A stretch of 25,369 nt of DNA from Candidatus Cardinium hertigii (lineage in GTDB: Bacteria; Bacteroidota; Bacteroidia; Cytophagales_A; Amoebophilaceae). The position numbers and the translations under genes are program-made. The stretch is from NCBI RefSeq assembly GCF_003788695.1, contig NZ_RARA01000025.1, positions 13,775 to 39,143 of the forward strand, read 5' to 3'. This document shows positions 7,038 to 15,205 of the stretch, one piece after another. Under the pieces are notes generated by a model. It searched no databases. It saw only the letters and a list, made by a program, of their open reading frames with translations, and was not told the DNA's origin. Numbering within the stretch: position 1 is the stretch's first letter; each line of letters opens with the position of its first letter.

Positions 7038-9440
7038 TTACCACACATCCATATCATATTCACCATAGTTAGATCCCATTCCTCTTCTTAAGTCCCTTAA
7101 CGCTCTAGCGTTATCCAATAATCCACTGGCCACCCTCTCGTATTCCATAGCTTGATTTGGATTTATATTTATATTATTTCCCACATAATCACGTAATTCT
7201 TGAATTATATCCTCTCTGCCATGATTGCTTGTTATCCACCTATTCACAAAAGGTAACTGCGTACCGCTTTGGGTAACTTGTCCTGTAGCATCCAAATATA
7301 AATCGGTTGTTATAAAACTGAATATATCCATAAGTGTTTCAGCAGGCAAATACACCCTTGTAATATTCTGATTAGCAGGCGTATTTCTTTGCTTGAACTT
7401 ATTATTCTGTAACAAGTACCCAAGTATACCTTTCTCTACTCTATGAGAGACATCGCTGCTATTTAAAAGGTTAATCCCATAACAGTTGCGTATAAAGACA
7501 AGATATGCATAATCTTCAGGCGAGTATCCTTGCTTGTTTTTGATGTCTTTCTTAGCATGGTAACGCTCTAAGAACTTGACGGTATCTAGCTGACGACTTC
7601 TTGTAAACTCATGATAGTTTCCAACAAACCGACAACATTGCTTATAGGCTACATGCAAAGCAGTATTCCCATCCTCGTTTTGATCATCTACCTTAACACC
7701 CGCATTTAATAAAAGCTCTATTCCATCTAAGTCGCTTTGCTGCGATGCCCAATGCAAAGCAGCAGCCCCCCATTTATTTTGTTTGTTTATCTTGTTGCCC
7801 CTATCCAATAATAGCTTAACCACATTTGCATGCCTATGTTTAACTGCGCACTCTAACGCCATCATCCCCTCTTGGTTCTGCATATCTATTTTAGCACCGT
7901 TATCTAATAATAGCTCAACTAAATTTTCTATACCATATATAGCTGCTAAATGCAATGCAGTATTTTGATCCTTATTCTGAATGTCTATCTGGTTTATCTG
8001 TTGTATCAATACAGTATTTCTATTATTGTTCTTATTAAACTTATTTAACAACAGCTGAACTATATTTTTTTGATTATATTTAACTGCCAAATGTAATGCA
8101 ATATTTCCCCTTTTGTCTTGTATATCTTTAGCACCACTATCTAATAATAGCCCAACCAAATTTTTCATGCCATATTTAATTGCCAAATGCAATACAGTAT
8201 TATTATTATTGTTCTGAATGTTTATCTGCTCTATCTGGTTTATCTGTATAAGCTTATTTAATAACAGCTGAGCTATATTTTCTTGCTTGCATTTAACTGC
8301 CAAATACAACGCAGTATTTCCATCTTTGTTCTCAATGCCTATTTTAGCACCGTTATCTAATAACAGCTTAACTAAATTTTCTCCACCATCTTTAACTGCC
8401 AAATGCAACACAGTATTTTTATCATTGTTCTGAATGTTTATCTGTTGTTTTATCTGGTTTATCTGTATAAGCTTATTTAATAACAGCTGAGCTAAATTTT
8501 CTCTACCATGTATAGCTGCCAAATGCAGCGCAGTATTTCCATCTTGGTTCTGCATATCTATTTTAGCACCGCTATCTAATAATCGCCTACCCAAATTTTC
8601 CATGCCATATTCAACTGCCAAATGTAACATAGTATTTCTATCATTGTTCCGAATGTTTATCGGTTCTATCTGGTGTATCTCTATAAGCTTATTTAATAAC
8701 AGTTGAGCTATATCTTCTTTATTACATTTAACTACCCAATGCAAAACGGTATCCCCTTCACCCTTGCTCTTATAACGCATACTTGCATTATGGTGCAATA
8801 ATAGTTCTACTATATGGAAGTGACCATGTTGAACTGCCGAATGCAAAGGGGTATACCACCAATTATCGGAACTATTTTTATTTGCCTGTCTTTCTAATAA
8901 AAGCTTAGCTGTATCGTACTTACCATATATAGCTGCCATATGCAAAGGGGTATATCCATATTGGTCAATAGCCTCAATGTTTGCATCTTTATCTAATAAT
9001 ACCTCAACCACATTTGTGTGACCATATGCAGCGGCTATATGCAACGCTGTGCTATTTCTTACCCTATCATGCTTGATTATTGCTAGTCTATCATCTTCCG
9101 GTATTTTTTTGATACAATTTATACAGCCAGTACAGGCTGCCATATGCAATGGCAGGTCGTTCCACCAATCGCCATAGGCTGCAATATGCAATGGCTGGAT
9201 TTTAAACTCAGGATGCTGAGGCTCATTTTTACAGGTACAATCAGATGGTGAAGCCCTTATTACGGTTTCTTGTGTAGAAATATTTTGTCCATTTGCATGC
9301 TGCGTATGCTTCATGTCATTCCTGAGATTTGTGCAGCTAAAGGTAATCAAGCAGCCATACCATATGGTCGGATACATATACCACCTTACTGTAGATCGCC
9401 GCCTACCATCTTTTTTATATATTGAACGTATAAACATCAT
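7038..9440 (-). CDS. Ankyrin-repeat protein with C-terminal F-box-like motif, candidate effector
   Basis: The 800-residue protein begins with a basic segment and a hydrophobic stretch ending LITFSC (Cys36), a possible but imperfect lipoprotein signal, so export is inferred. Residues about 80-645 are ankyrin repeats (TPLHMAAIYGKYDTAKLLL, TALHLAAIHGRENLAQLLL and so on). Between about 247 and 480 they form a higher-order unit of roughly 72-75 residues, a normal repeat plus one with an insert of the LLNKLIQINQI type. Near the C-terminus, YLPAETLMDIFSFITTDL (697-714) followed by FVNRW (731-735) resembles an F-box (LP-x-E, IFSFL, DL, V-x-x-W). Ankyrins followed by a C-terminal F-box recall poxvirus PRANC proteins and Orientia ankyrin effectors that recruit host SCF ubiquitin ligases. 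The role here is inferred. The frame is intact. Both ATGs at the start are usable. Confidence 0.85.
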   Translation of the reverse strand: MMFIRSIYKKDGRRRSTVRWYMYPTIWYGCLITFSCTNLRNDMKHTQHANGQNISTQETVIRASPSDCTCKNEPQHPEFKIQPLHIAAYGDWWNDLPLHMAACTGCINCIKKIPEDDRLAIIKHDRVRNSTALHIAAAYGHTNVVEVLLDKDANIEAIDQYGYTPLHMAAIYGKYDTAKLLLERQANKNSSDNWWYTPLHSAVQHGHFHIVELLLHHNASMRYKSKGEGDTVLHWVVKCNKEDIAQLLLNKLIEIHQIEPINIRNNDRNTMLHLAVEYGMENLGRRLLDSGAKIDMQNQDGNTALHLAAIHGRENLAQLLLNKLIQINQIKQQINIQNNDKNTVLHLAVKDGGENLVKLLLDNGAKIGIENKDGNTALYLAVKCKQENIAQLLLNKLIQINQIEQINIQNNNNNTVLHLAIKYGMKNLVGLLLDSGAKDIQDKRGNIALHLAVKYNQKNIVQLLLNKFNKNNNRNTVLIQQINQIDIQNKDQNTALHLAAIYGIENLVELLLDNGAKIDMQNQEGMMALECAVKHRHANVVKLLLDRGNKINKQNKWGAAALHWASQQSDLDGIELLLNAGVKVDDQNEDGNTALHVAYKQCCRFVGNYHEFTRSRQLDTVKFLERYHAKKDIKNKQGYSPEDYAYLVFIRNCYGINLLNSSDVSHRVEKGILGYLLQNNKFKQRNTPANQNITRVYLPAETLMDIFSFITTDLYLDATGQVTQSGTQLPFVNRWITSNHGREDIIQELRDYVGNNININPNQAMEYERVASGLLDNARALRDLRRGMGSNYGEYDMDVW

Positions 9441-9685
9441 ACTATAATTTTAATATTTTAATATTTTAATAAATTAATAAATTAAACATGCATATAATTG
9501 CCCAGTATGGATTTTTCTTCATCTAGCTAGTAGGTATTTTAATACATTAAACATACATACAAATTTCCCAACATATACTTTTCTTCATTTAGATTTTAGT
9601 ATTAGTAGGTTTAAGAGAACTACTATGCAGGTCTAAAGAGAATGCAATATAAGGATTATGTAAGCTTGTAAGCTTAAAGCAAATA
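9410..9685 (-). promoter_or_regulatory. Ankyrin-gene leader with an internal duplication
   Basis: The region upstream of the ankyrin start is very AT-rich and matches 1564-1730. It contains a degenerate internal duplication: about 9460-9535 (TTTTAATAAATTAA, AAACATGCATA, CCCAGTATGG, TTCTTCATCTAG) recurs as about 9537-9595 (TTTTAATACATTAAACATAC, CCCAACATAT, TTCTTCATTTAG). No clear TAnnTTTG box was found. From 9686 to 9882 I see only AT-rich spacer and the 19-bp repeat at its end. Confidence 0.5.
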
Positions 9686-9862
9686 AATAGTTCGGACACG
9701 TAGTCGCTGGGTATTACATCATTGCATCATGGTATAGCTGTTTTTAAAGAGACCTGGTACAATAGATGCTAATTAATAGGTATTTTATTAAAGTGTTATT
9801 TATTCATTACGCTTCATGGCCCCCTAATACACTGCATCCCGAAAAAACTACAAAAAATCTAT

Positions 9863-9900
9863 CTTATTTATATTCTACTGGCTTATTTATATTCTACTGG
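9863..9900. repeat. 19-bp tandem duplication over the mltD stop codon
   Basis: CTTATTTATATTCTACTGG occurs twice in direct succession (9863-9881 and 9882-9900). The unit includes the stop codon of the minus-strand transglycosylase gene, so the extra copy lies just downstream of the first stop and does not change the protein. Confidence 0.9.
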
Positions 9901-11256
9901 AATGGTATGAGGTCTAATAAAACGCAACCATAGTATTTGACCCTCTTCAAGCGGATCTGCTTTTTGCATTCGATTTTTTTCTAAAAGGGCCGACTGTTTT
10001 ATTCCATATTGTTGGGCAATATCCCATACAGCTTCACCTGGTGCTACTACATGATAGTGGACCCCTCCTTTACTCCCCTTTGCACTGTAATAATATATCC
10101 TGTTTGGAATAGGGTGATGCATTTCGGAAATATCATTTATAAGCAAAAACTTATCTACACGTAGGTTGGCTATATTTGCCAAATGGGCAATCGTATCTCC
10201 TTCCTGCGCTATAATGGCAAGCTTTCCATTTGCTTTAATAAGCCGAATGGAACGCGAATCTTTTAAAGTAGAGACTTCAGGAAATTTTTTTGAAACAGCG
10301 AGATACTTGTTATAATCTAGGCTATGGCAGGATGCCATCCGGTTGCCTTTTTCTACTGCTACTATTTTTTTTCTCTCAGGCAATACAGTTTTTAATGGCT
10401 TAGGCAATTTTAACATAGAAGTTTTAGGACCATTGGAATGGGTATGCAAAAAGGGAACTACCAAAGAACAGTTCGTATTATGTGGTATGACAGATGTCCT
10501 GAGCCACTGATTGTAGTCTGATAACAATTTTTCCTCTATTTTTAAGTGCAAAGCAATATCTTGCAATTTATGACCATGGTGGCCTTGGTCATAAACAAAC
10601 AGTTGCAGTTCTGAATGTTTCTTTTTTCCAGCCATTTTTTCAAATGCAAGCTTAGTAGCTACCACAGAGATGATATAATCATCGGTTTTATCACACAATG
10701 GTACCACTTTGACCCCATAGTATTTTTTAGGAAACATCTTTACTACCCCAGCCCTACCCCTATTATAGGCCAGTAGTGCAGCTAACCAGCTATCAAAATA
10801 TTGGTTATGACTTTTTAAAAAACGTGCGGCTGCTTTAGTAGATTGAATCAAGTGCATTCTTTCATCTACAGGGTGATCTATACTTAATTTTAAGTCTAAA
10901 GCAGCTACTTTATGAATTTGCCAAAAGCCCACATCATGGGTATGGCTTACCGCATTCCCTATCAGCATACTTTCATGTAAGGCTTGGAATTTAAAATCCT
11001 GTGGAACATTTTCTTCTGCTAACGTTTTTTCTATAAGTGGAAAAAAAAGATTGGTTCTATCTAATATTTGGTTAAACAATCTTTTCGCTCTCGTCAACCG
11101 GTCTACTTTTTCTTGTACACGTTTTCGGGCACCACGGCTAAGCCTCAACCGTATGTCTGCAAACTTAACTACCTCTGGAATAGCAATGGGTTGTTGTACA
11201 TTAATAGCCCATCCGCTAAATGGTAACATAGAGATAAAAACGACAAACCAACGCAT
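9883..11256 (-). CDS. mltD: MltD-like membrane-bound or secreted lytic transglycosylase with LysM repeats
   Basis: A family 1 (SLT) lytic transglycosylase that cleaves murein glycan strands with formation of 1,6-anhydro-muramic ends. It is 457 residues long. A signal peptide is likely (MRWFVVFISMLPFSGWA, cut near Ala17). The catalytic domain spans about 75-205: ALHES with Glu95 as the acid/base, then NAVSHTHDVGFWQIH, VDERMHLIQSTKAAARFL and LAALLAYNRG, all in the order of the MltD/SLT fold. Two LysM-type murein-binding segments follow, a weaker one at about 346-390 and a clear one at 401-445 (YHVVAPGEAVWDIAQQYGI). It lacks a lipobox, so it may be periplasmic rather than lipid-anchored. It diverges from the penicillin-binding protein gene, and the two probably serve opposite sides of murein remodelling. 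Confidence 0.88.
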   Translation of the reverse strand: MRWFVVFISMLPFSGWAINVQQPIAIPEVVKFADIRLRLSRGARKRVQEKVDRLTRAKRLFNQILDRTNLFFPLIEKTLAEENVPQDFKFQALHESMLIGNAVSHTHDVGFWQIHKVAALDLKLSIDHPVDERMHLIQSTKAAARFLKSHNQYFDSWLAALLAYNRGRAGVVKMFPKKYYGVKVVPLCDKTDDYIISVVATKLAFEKMAGKKKHSELQLFVYDQGHHGHKLQDIALHLKIEEKLLSDYNQWLRTSVIPHNTNCSLVVPFLHTHSNGPKTSMLKLPKPLKTVLPERKKIVAVEKGNRMASCHSLDYNKYLAVSKKFPEVSTLKDSRSIRLIKANGKLAIIAQEGDTIAHLANIANLRVDKFLLINDISEMHHPIPNRIYYYSAKGSKGGVHYHVVAPGEAVWDIAQQYGIKQSALLEKNRMQKADPLEEGQILWLRFIRPHTIPVEYK

Positions 11257-11310
11257 AGATCGAATTTTTACAATACTATTTTAATGTCCTAATTATTTAT
11301 TATTAATATA

Positions 11311-11342
11311 CTTGTATAAAGCTAATTTTAGCTTTATACAAG
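11311..11342. promoter_or_regulatory. 32-bp perfect palindrome between divergent murein genes
   Basis: CTTGTATAAAGCTAA, a two-base centre TT, and the exact reverse complement form a 15-bp stem at 11311-11342. The genes on either side are transcribed away from it, so a terminator role is unlikely. It could be an operator for both genes or a relic of a mobile element. A second, smaller stem (TATATTT at 11483-11489 with AAATATA at 11494-11500) lies nearer the penicillin-binding protein gene. The rest of 11257-11571 is AT-rich spacer. Confidence 0.55.
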
Positions 11343-11571
11343 CGCTATAGCATACAATAACAGCATTTCAGCACCTCATTGTTAAAGAAAACAGGGCCTA
11401 AAAATAACGAAATAAATTTATTTATTTTTAATAAGAATAAAAACAGTTAATATTTAACTTGACGTAACGCTTCTAAAGGCTATATATTTTTAGAAATATA
11501 AAGGGCCATTGCTATTTTTTTAGTTTAAAAAAGGTTAACTTCGGGTATGTTTTTCCTTAATTAGGTAGGAT

Positions 11572-13887
11572 ATGAATGAAAAAAAAATAATAAAAAGCCT
11601 CTGGATTTTTTTTATAGGGGGATTAATCACTATTGCCACCTACCTCTTTTCTGTTCAAGTTGATTTTTACCATCTGTATGGTGGTATGCCCTCAACAGAC
11701 GTATTAGAAAACCCACAAAGTGAATTAGCTTCCGAACTTTATACGGCTGATGGCATGCTGCTTGGTAAATATTTTGACTTTCGAAACAATCGTAGTCCTA
11801 TAACTTATGAAGAAATTGCACCGAGCATGATTCATGCGCTTATCGCCTCGGAAGACTGTCGTTTTGAACAACATGCTGGCATAGATCTACGGGGGCTTAC
11901 ACGTGCTTTTTTTATTTCCATTCTATTACAACAAAATAAAGGAGGAGGTAGCACGCTTACCCAACAATTGGCTAAAAACCTTTTTAATATAAGAAAAGAG
12001 CTAAATTACAAAGGAAAATGCTCGCACATCCCCTTATTAAACAAGCTTATATTTAAAACTAAAGAATGGCTTTTGGCTGTTCAACTGGAACGTGCTTATA
12101 CCAAACAAGAAATTATTGTCATGTATCTCAATACGGTCACCTTTGGTAGCAATACCTATGGTATCAAAGTAGCGGCGCGTACCTTTTTTAATACTAAACC
12201 CATAGCATTACGAGTAGAAGAGGCTGCATTATTGGTAGGTATGCTACGTGCACCTACACGCTACAGTCCCCTCATCCATCCCGAAAATGCCAAGCATATT
12301 AGAAATATAGTATTATCACTGATGGTTAAAAATAATTTTTTAAAAAAATCTGAATATAATCTCATTTCCGAAATGCCTATCGAACTACACTATCAAGAGG
12401 AAAATTATCAACAAGGTATAGCTCCCTATTTTAGGGCTGCAGCACGTGATTTTCTACTTAAATGGACGCAAGCAAATGGTTATGATCTCTTTGCAGATGG
12501 ATTACGTATCTATACCACTATTGATAGCCGTGTGCAAACACATGCAGAAGCTGCTTTAAAAGAACACATGGCGCTATTGCAAGGCACATTTGATGAACAC
12601 TGGAAAAATAGCAATCCGTGGATTGATGAAAATGGGAAAGAAATGGATAATTATATTGAAACAGAAATAAAAAAAACAAAATTGTACAAAAAGTTACTTG
12701 AAAAGTATGGAGAAGATATAGAAGCTATCGATACAGAATTGCATACAGCTATACCGGTAGAATTATTTTCCTGGCAAGGGCCGATTAAAACCATAATGAG
12801 CCCTTTTGAAAAGTTTAAGCAGCATCGGAGGATATTGCAAGCTGGATGTATGGCCATGGACCCGCATACAGGACATATCAAAGCCTGGGTAGGAGGTATT
12901 AATTTTGCGCACTTTCAATATGATCATATTAAAAAAAGCAAACGGCAGGCTGGTTCTACTTTTAAACCTATAGTTTATACCGTAGCATTGGATAATGGTT
13001 ACTTACCTACAGATAAAGTGGTAGATGAGCCCGTTCCTTTTTTACAATACGATGGGAAAATATGGACCGCTCAAAATGCTTGGAAAGCATACACTAGAAA
13101 AAAAATTACTTTGCGATATGCTATGGCAAAATCATACAACTCTGTTACATGCTATCTGGTCAAACAATTGACGCCTAAGTTGGTGGCAACTTACGCTCAA
13201 AATATGGGCATCAAAGGCCCATTAGAGGCAGTTCCTTCTATTGGCCTAGGGTCTAGTGATGTTTCTATCTATGAAATGGTTGGAGCTTACAGTACTTTTT
13301 TAAATAAAGGCGTTTGGACAGAACCTTTTTTCATTACCCACATTACAGATAAACAGGGAAATATACTACAAAGCTTTATCCCACAAACCTATGAGGCTAT
13401 TCATGAAGATACTGCTGACCTTATGACCTATATGCTAAAAGGTTCTTTAGATGAGGGAGCATTACGTGGTGTATCTTCCGCACTAAAAGATAATAACGAA
13501 ATAGCCGGAAAGTCTGGCACTACTTCCAATCATTCAGATGGTTGGTTTATAGGATTAACGCAAGGCCTTTGTACCGGTGTTTGGGTAGGAGGAGAAGACC
13601 GTTGCATTCACTTTAGAGACTTCGAGCTGGGGCAGGGCGCTGTAACAGCCCGTCCTATATGGGAAAAATTCATTTTAAAATTGTATAATGATCCAGATAC
13701 GGTTTACCAAAAAGGGCCTTTGGTAGATCCAAGTATCCCCTTATCTGAAAAGGTAAAAAATATTATTCAAACTAAGAAGAATTATGATGTACAACCAGCT
13801 TCTGATACATCTGTAAATACATCACGCGATTCAAATCATACAAAGAAGGCTGTTATAGAAGAATTGGATATAAATAACATATTTTAA
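11572..13887 (+). CDS. mrcA: Class A penicillin-binding protein (PBP1A type)
   Basis: A bifunctional murein synthase of 771 residues that polymerises lipid II into glycan strands and cross-links the stem peptides, anchored in the inner membrane by one N-terminal segment (IIKSLWIFFIGGLITIATYLF). The GT51 domain (about 55-235) has ASEDCRFEQHAGID with catalytic Glu94 and GGGSTLTQQLAKNLF at 124-138. The transpeptidase domain (about 420-700) has the three canonical motifs: STFK (Ser462 nucleophile, Lys465), SYN (521-523) and KSGTT (647-651). The C-terminal 60 residues are polar and unconserved. ATG at 11572 follows AGGTAGGA, an unusually good ribosome site for this group. All catalytic residues are intact, so this gene argues for some murein synthesis in the organism, provided precursor genes exist elsewhere. 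Confidence 0.95.
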   Translation: MNEKKIIKSLWIFFIGGLITIATYLFSVQVDFYHLYGGMPSTDVLENPQSELASELYTADGMLLGKYFDFRNNRSPITYEEIAPSMIHALIASEDCRFEQHAGIDLRGLTRAFFISILLQQNKGGGSTLTQQLAKNLFNIRKELNYKGKCSHIPLLNKLIFKTKEWLLAVQLERAYTKQEIIVMYLNTVTFGSNTYGIKVAARTFFNTKPIALRVEEAALLVGMLRAPTRYSPLIHPENAKHIRNIVLSLMVKNNFLKKSEYNLISEMPIELHYQEENYQQGIAPYFRAAARDFLLKWTQANGYDLFADGLRIYTTIDSRVQTHAEAALKEHMALLQGTFDEHWKNSNPWIDENGKEMDNYIETEIKKTKLYKKLLEKYGEDIEAIDTELHTAIPVELFSWQGPIKTIMSPFEKFKQHRRILQAGCMAMDPHTGHIKAWVGGINFAHFQYDHIKKSKRQAGSTFKPIVYTVALDNGYLPTDKVVDEPVPFLQYDGKIWTAQNAWKAYTRKKITLRYAMAKSYNSVTCYLVKQLTPKLVATYAQNMGIKGPLEAVPSIGLGSSDVSIYEMVGAYSTFLNKGVWTEPFFITHITDKQGNILQSFIPQTYEAIHEDTADLMTYMLKGSLDEGALRGVSSALKDNNEIAGKSGTTSNHSDGWFIGLTQGLCTGVWVGGEDRCIHFRDFELGQGAVTARPIWEKFILKLYNDPDTVYQKGPLVDPSIPLSEKVKNIIQTKKNYDVQPASDTSVNTSRDSNHTKKAVIEELDINNIF

Positions 13888-14014
13888 AATAAAAATTTAA
13901 ACTATTTTTGTATGGTTATTGGTATTTTTAGGAAAGAATAACCTATTTTCCCATTAGCATGATATTATACTGTTGTTATACTTTTTTACATGCTGGAATT
14001 TAAAGTAATTGCCT

Positions 14015-14605
14015 GTGAAAGAAATCAATTTTGTTACCAGTAATGCATTAAAATTAAAAGAAGTTAGGGCCATCTTAGGTAATAATTCTTTTTGTAATTT
14101 CAAACTTCTGCACTATTCCTTGGAATTACCAGAGCTGCAAGCTTCGCCTACTGAAATTGCCATTAATAAGTGTATGACGGCTGCTAATGTTGTACAAGGG
14201 CCTGCATTGATAGATGATACCATGTTAACTTTTAATAGTTTAAATGGATTACCTGGTCCCTATATCAAAGCTTTTATAGCCCAAATAGGATTAGAGGGAT
14301 TAGTTAGAATTTTAACAGATTTCCAGGACAAAAGTGCGCAAGTAAGCTGTACTTTTGGCTATACAGAAGGGCCTAATCATAAGGTTCACTTGTTTACAGG
14401 TACTATCAATGGGAAAATTGTTGCACCTAGTCCTTACCTAGATACCAGCCAATCGAGTTGGGGTTCTATTTTCCAGCCAGATGGATATCATATCAATTAT
14501 GCTATGATGGATCAGGATGAAAAAAATAAAATTTCGCATCGCTATAAAGCACTTATGTTACTTAAGGAGTATTTTATGAAACAGGCAAATGAGAGATTAG
14601 ATTAG
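14015..14605 (+). CDS. rdgB: Inosine/xanthosine triphosphate pyrophosphatase, eukaryote-like ITPA/HAM1
   Basis: This enzyme hydrolyses ITP, dITP and XTP to monophosphates, keeping deaminated purines out of nucleic acids. The 196-residue protein starts with the family motif VTSNALKLKEVRAIL and has the substrate/metal region IDDTMLTFNSLNGLPGPYIK. Later segments FQDKSAQVSCTF, FQPDGYHINYAMM and EKNKISHRYKALMLLKEYF follow human ITPA (LPGPYIKWF, FEDKSAYALCTF, EKNAVSHRFRALLELQEYF) more closely than typical bacterial RdgB ([24 protein letters not shown]). Transfer from a eukaryote is a reasonable inference, not proven. I chose GTG at 14015; TTG at 14009 is an alternative. It lies alone between the penicillin-binding protein gene and tRNA-Ser. 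Confidence 0.9.
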   Translation: MKEINFVTSNALKLKEVRAILGNNSFCNFKLLHYSLELPELQASPTEIAINKCMTAANVVQGPALIDDTMLTFNSLNGLPGPYIKAFIAQIGLEGLVRILTDFQDKSAQVSCTFGYTEGPNHKVHLFTGTINGKIVAPSPYLDTSQSSWGSIFQPDGYHINYAMMDQDEKNKISHRYKALMLLKEYFMKQANERLD

Positions 14606-14672
14606 GTTATATCCCTAAACATTAAACCATATACAAATGGTAAAGTTTGGTTAAACAATTATTTTGATAAAA

Positions 14673-14691
14673 TTTTTGTGCGGAATATCGG
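14673..14691. repeat. Solitary terminal repeat of the IS1634-type element
   Basis: TTTTTGTGCGGAATATCGG differs by one base from the right end of the complete element at 24862-24880. No partner end or transposase remains nearby, so this is a scar of a lost or mostly deleted copy between the ITPase gene and tRNA-Ser. The rest of 14606-14778 holds nothing recognisable. Confidence 0.7.
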
Positions 14692-14778
14692 TTTATCTGT
14701 TTCGAAAGAGATCTATTGCTCTTAAATATAGAAAAAAAGCTATAACTTTAACCATAGGAGAGCTGATATAGGTTATTT

Positions 14779-14867
14779 GGAGTGGTGGCCGAGTGGCTTA
14801 AGGTGCCCGCCTGGAAAGTGGGTGTACTCCTAAAAGGGTACCGGGGGTTCGAATCCCCCCTACTCCA
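14779..14867 (+). tRNA. tRNA-Ser, anticodon GGA
   Basis: The acceptor strand GGAGTGG (14779-14785) pairs with CTACTCC (14860-14866), including one G-T pair. The anticodon stem CCCGC/GTGGG encloses CTGGAAA with GGA at 14813-14815, reading UCC and UCU. A long variable arm (GGTGTACTCCTAAAAGGGTACC region) marks it as class II, fitting serine. The T arm GGGGG-TTCGAAT-CCCCC is perfect. CCA is not encoded. The base at the discriminator position is A, where serine tRNAs usually have G. Confidence 0.95.
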
Positions 14868-15022
14868 CGGTTAAGTGCAGTTGACCAACCATTGGTTACA
14901 TAATGCACCCTAAGGCAACTAATCGTATCCGTTCAGTGGTGTGGCCTATGCATATTTTTATTTTTTTTCACGTTCGTATTTAAAAATAGCGCAATAATGT
15001 AAGTTTATAAAAAACGCGCCTT

Positions 15023-15152
15023 GAACAAAGCTGTGACTAGAAAATTCCAGGCTGCAAGGTAGTAGAAAATCAGCCTGTTTGAGCCCAAGGCCGCAGGCCT
15101 GGGCGAGTTCTGATTTTCAGCTTGCAACCTGGAATTTTCAACAGCTTTGTTC
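15023..15152. other. Long hairpin inside copy A
   Basis: Arms pair over much of their length: GAACAAAGCTGT with ACAGCTTTGTTC (15023-15034/15141-15152), AAATTCCAGG with CCTGGAATTT, GCAAG with CTTGC, GAAAATCAG with CTGATTTTC, and an apex GCCCAAGGCC-GCA-GGCCTGGGC. The matching hairpin in copy B keeps the pairing although the arm sequences differ. Whether it acts as RNA or as a DNA cruciform is unknown. Confidence 0.7.
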
Positions 15153-15173
15153 ACCAGCGCTTGATTTTTTTTG

Positions 15174-15205
15174 GCTACTTTTTTTGATCAAGCAAAAAAA
15201 GTAGC
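15174..15205. other. T/A hairpin inside copy A, terminator-like
   Basis: GCTACTTTTTTT (15174-15185) and AAAAAAAGTAGC (15194-15205) form a 12-bp stem with an 8-base loop. In copy B the equivalent stem is GTTACTTTTTTT/AAAAAAAGTAAC (17085-17114), where both bases of one pair have changed together. Confidence 0.65.

Noticed and set aside
7900..8760. Regularly spaced DNA repeats that might suggest a CRISPR array
   Set aside because: They are in frame and encode ankyrin repeats; there are no unique spacers of constant length and no cas genes.
13913..13920. TATTTTTG as a TAnnTTTG promoter box for the ITPase gene
   Set aside because: There is no TTG at a suitable distance upstream, and such boxes arise often by chance in AT-rich spacer.
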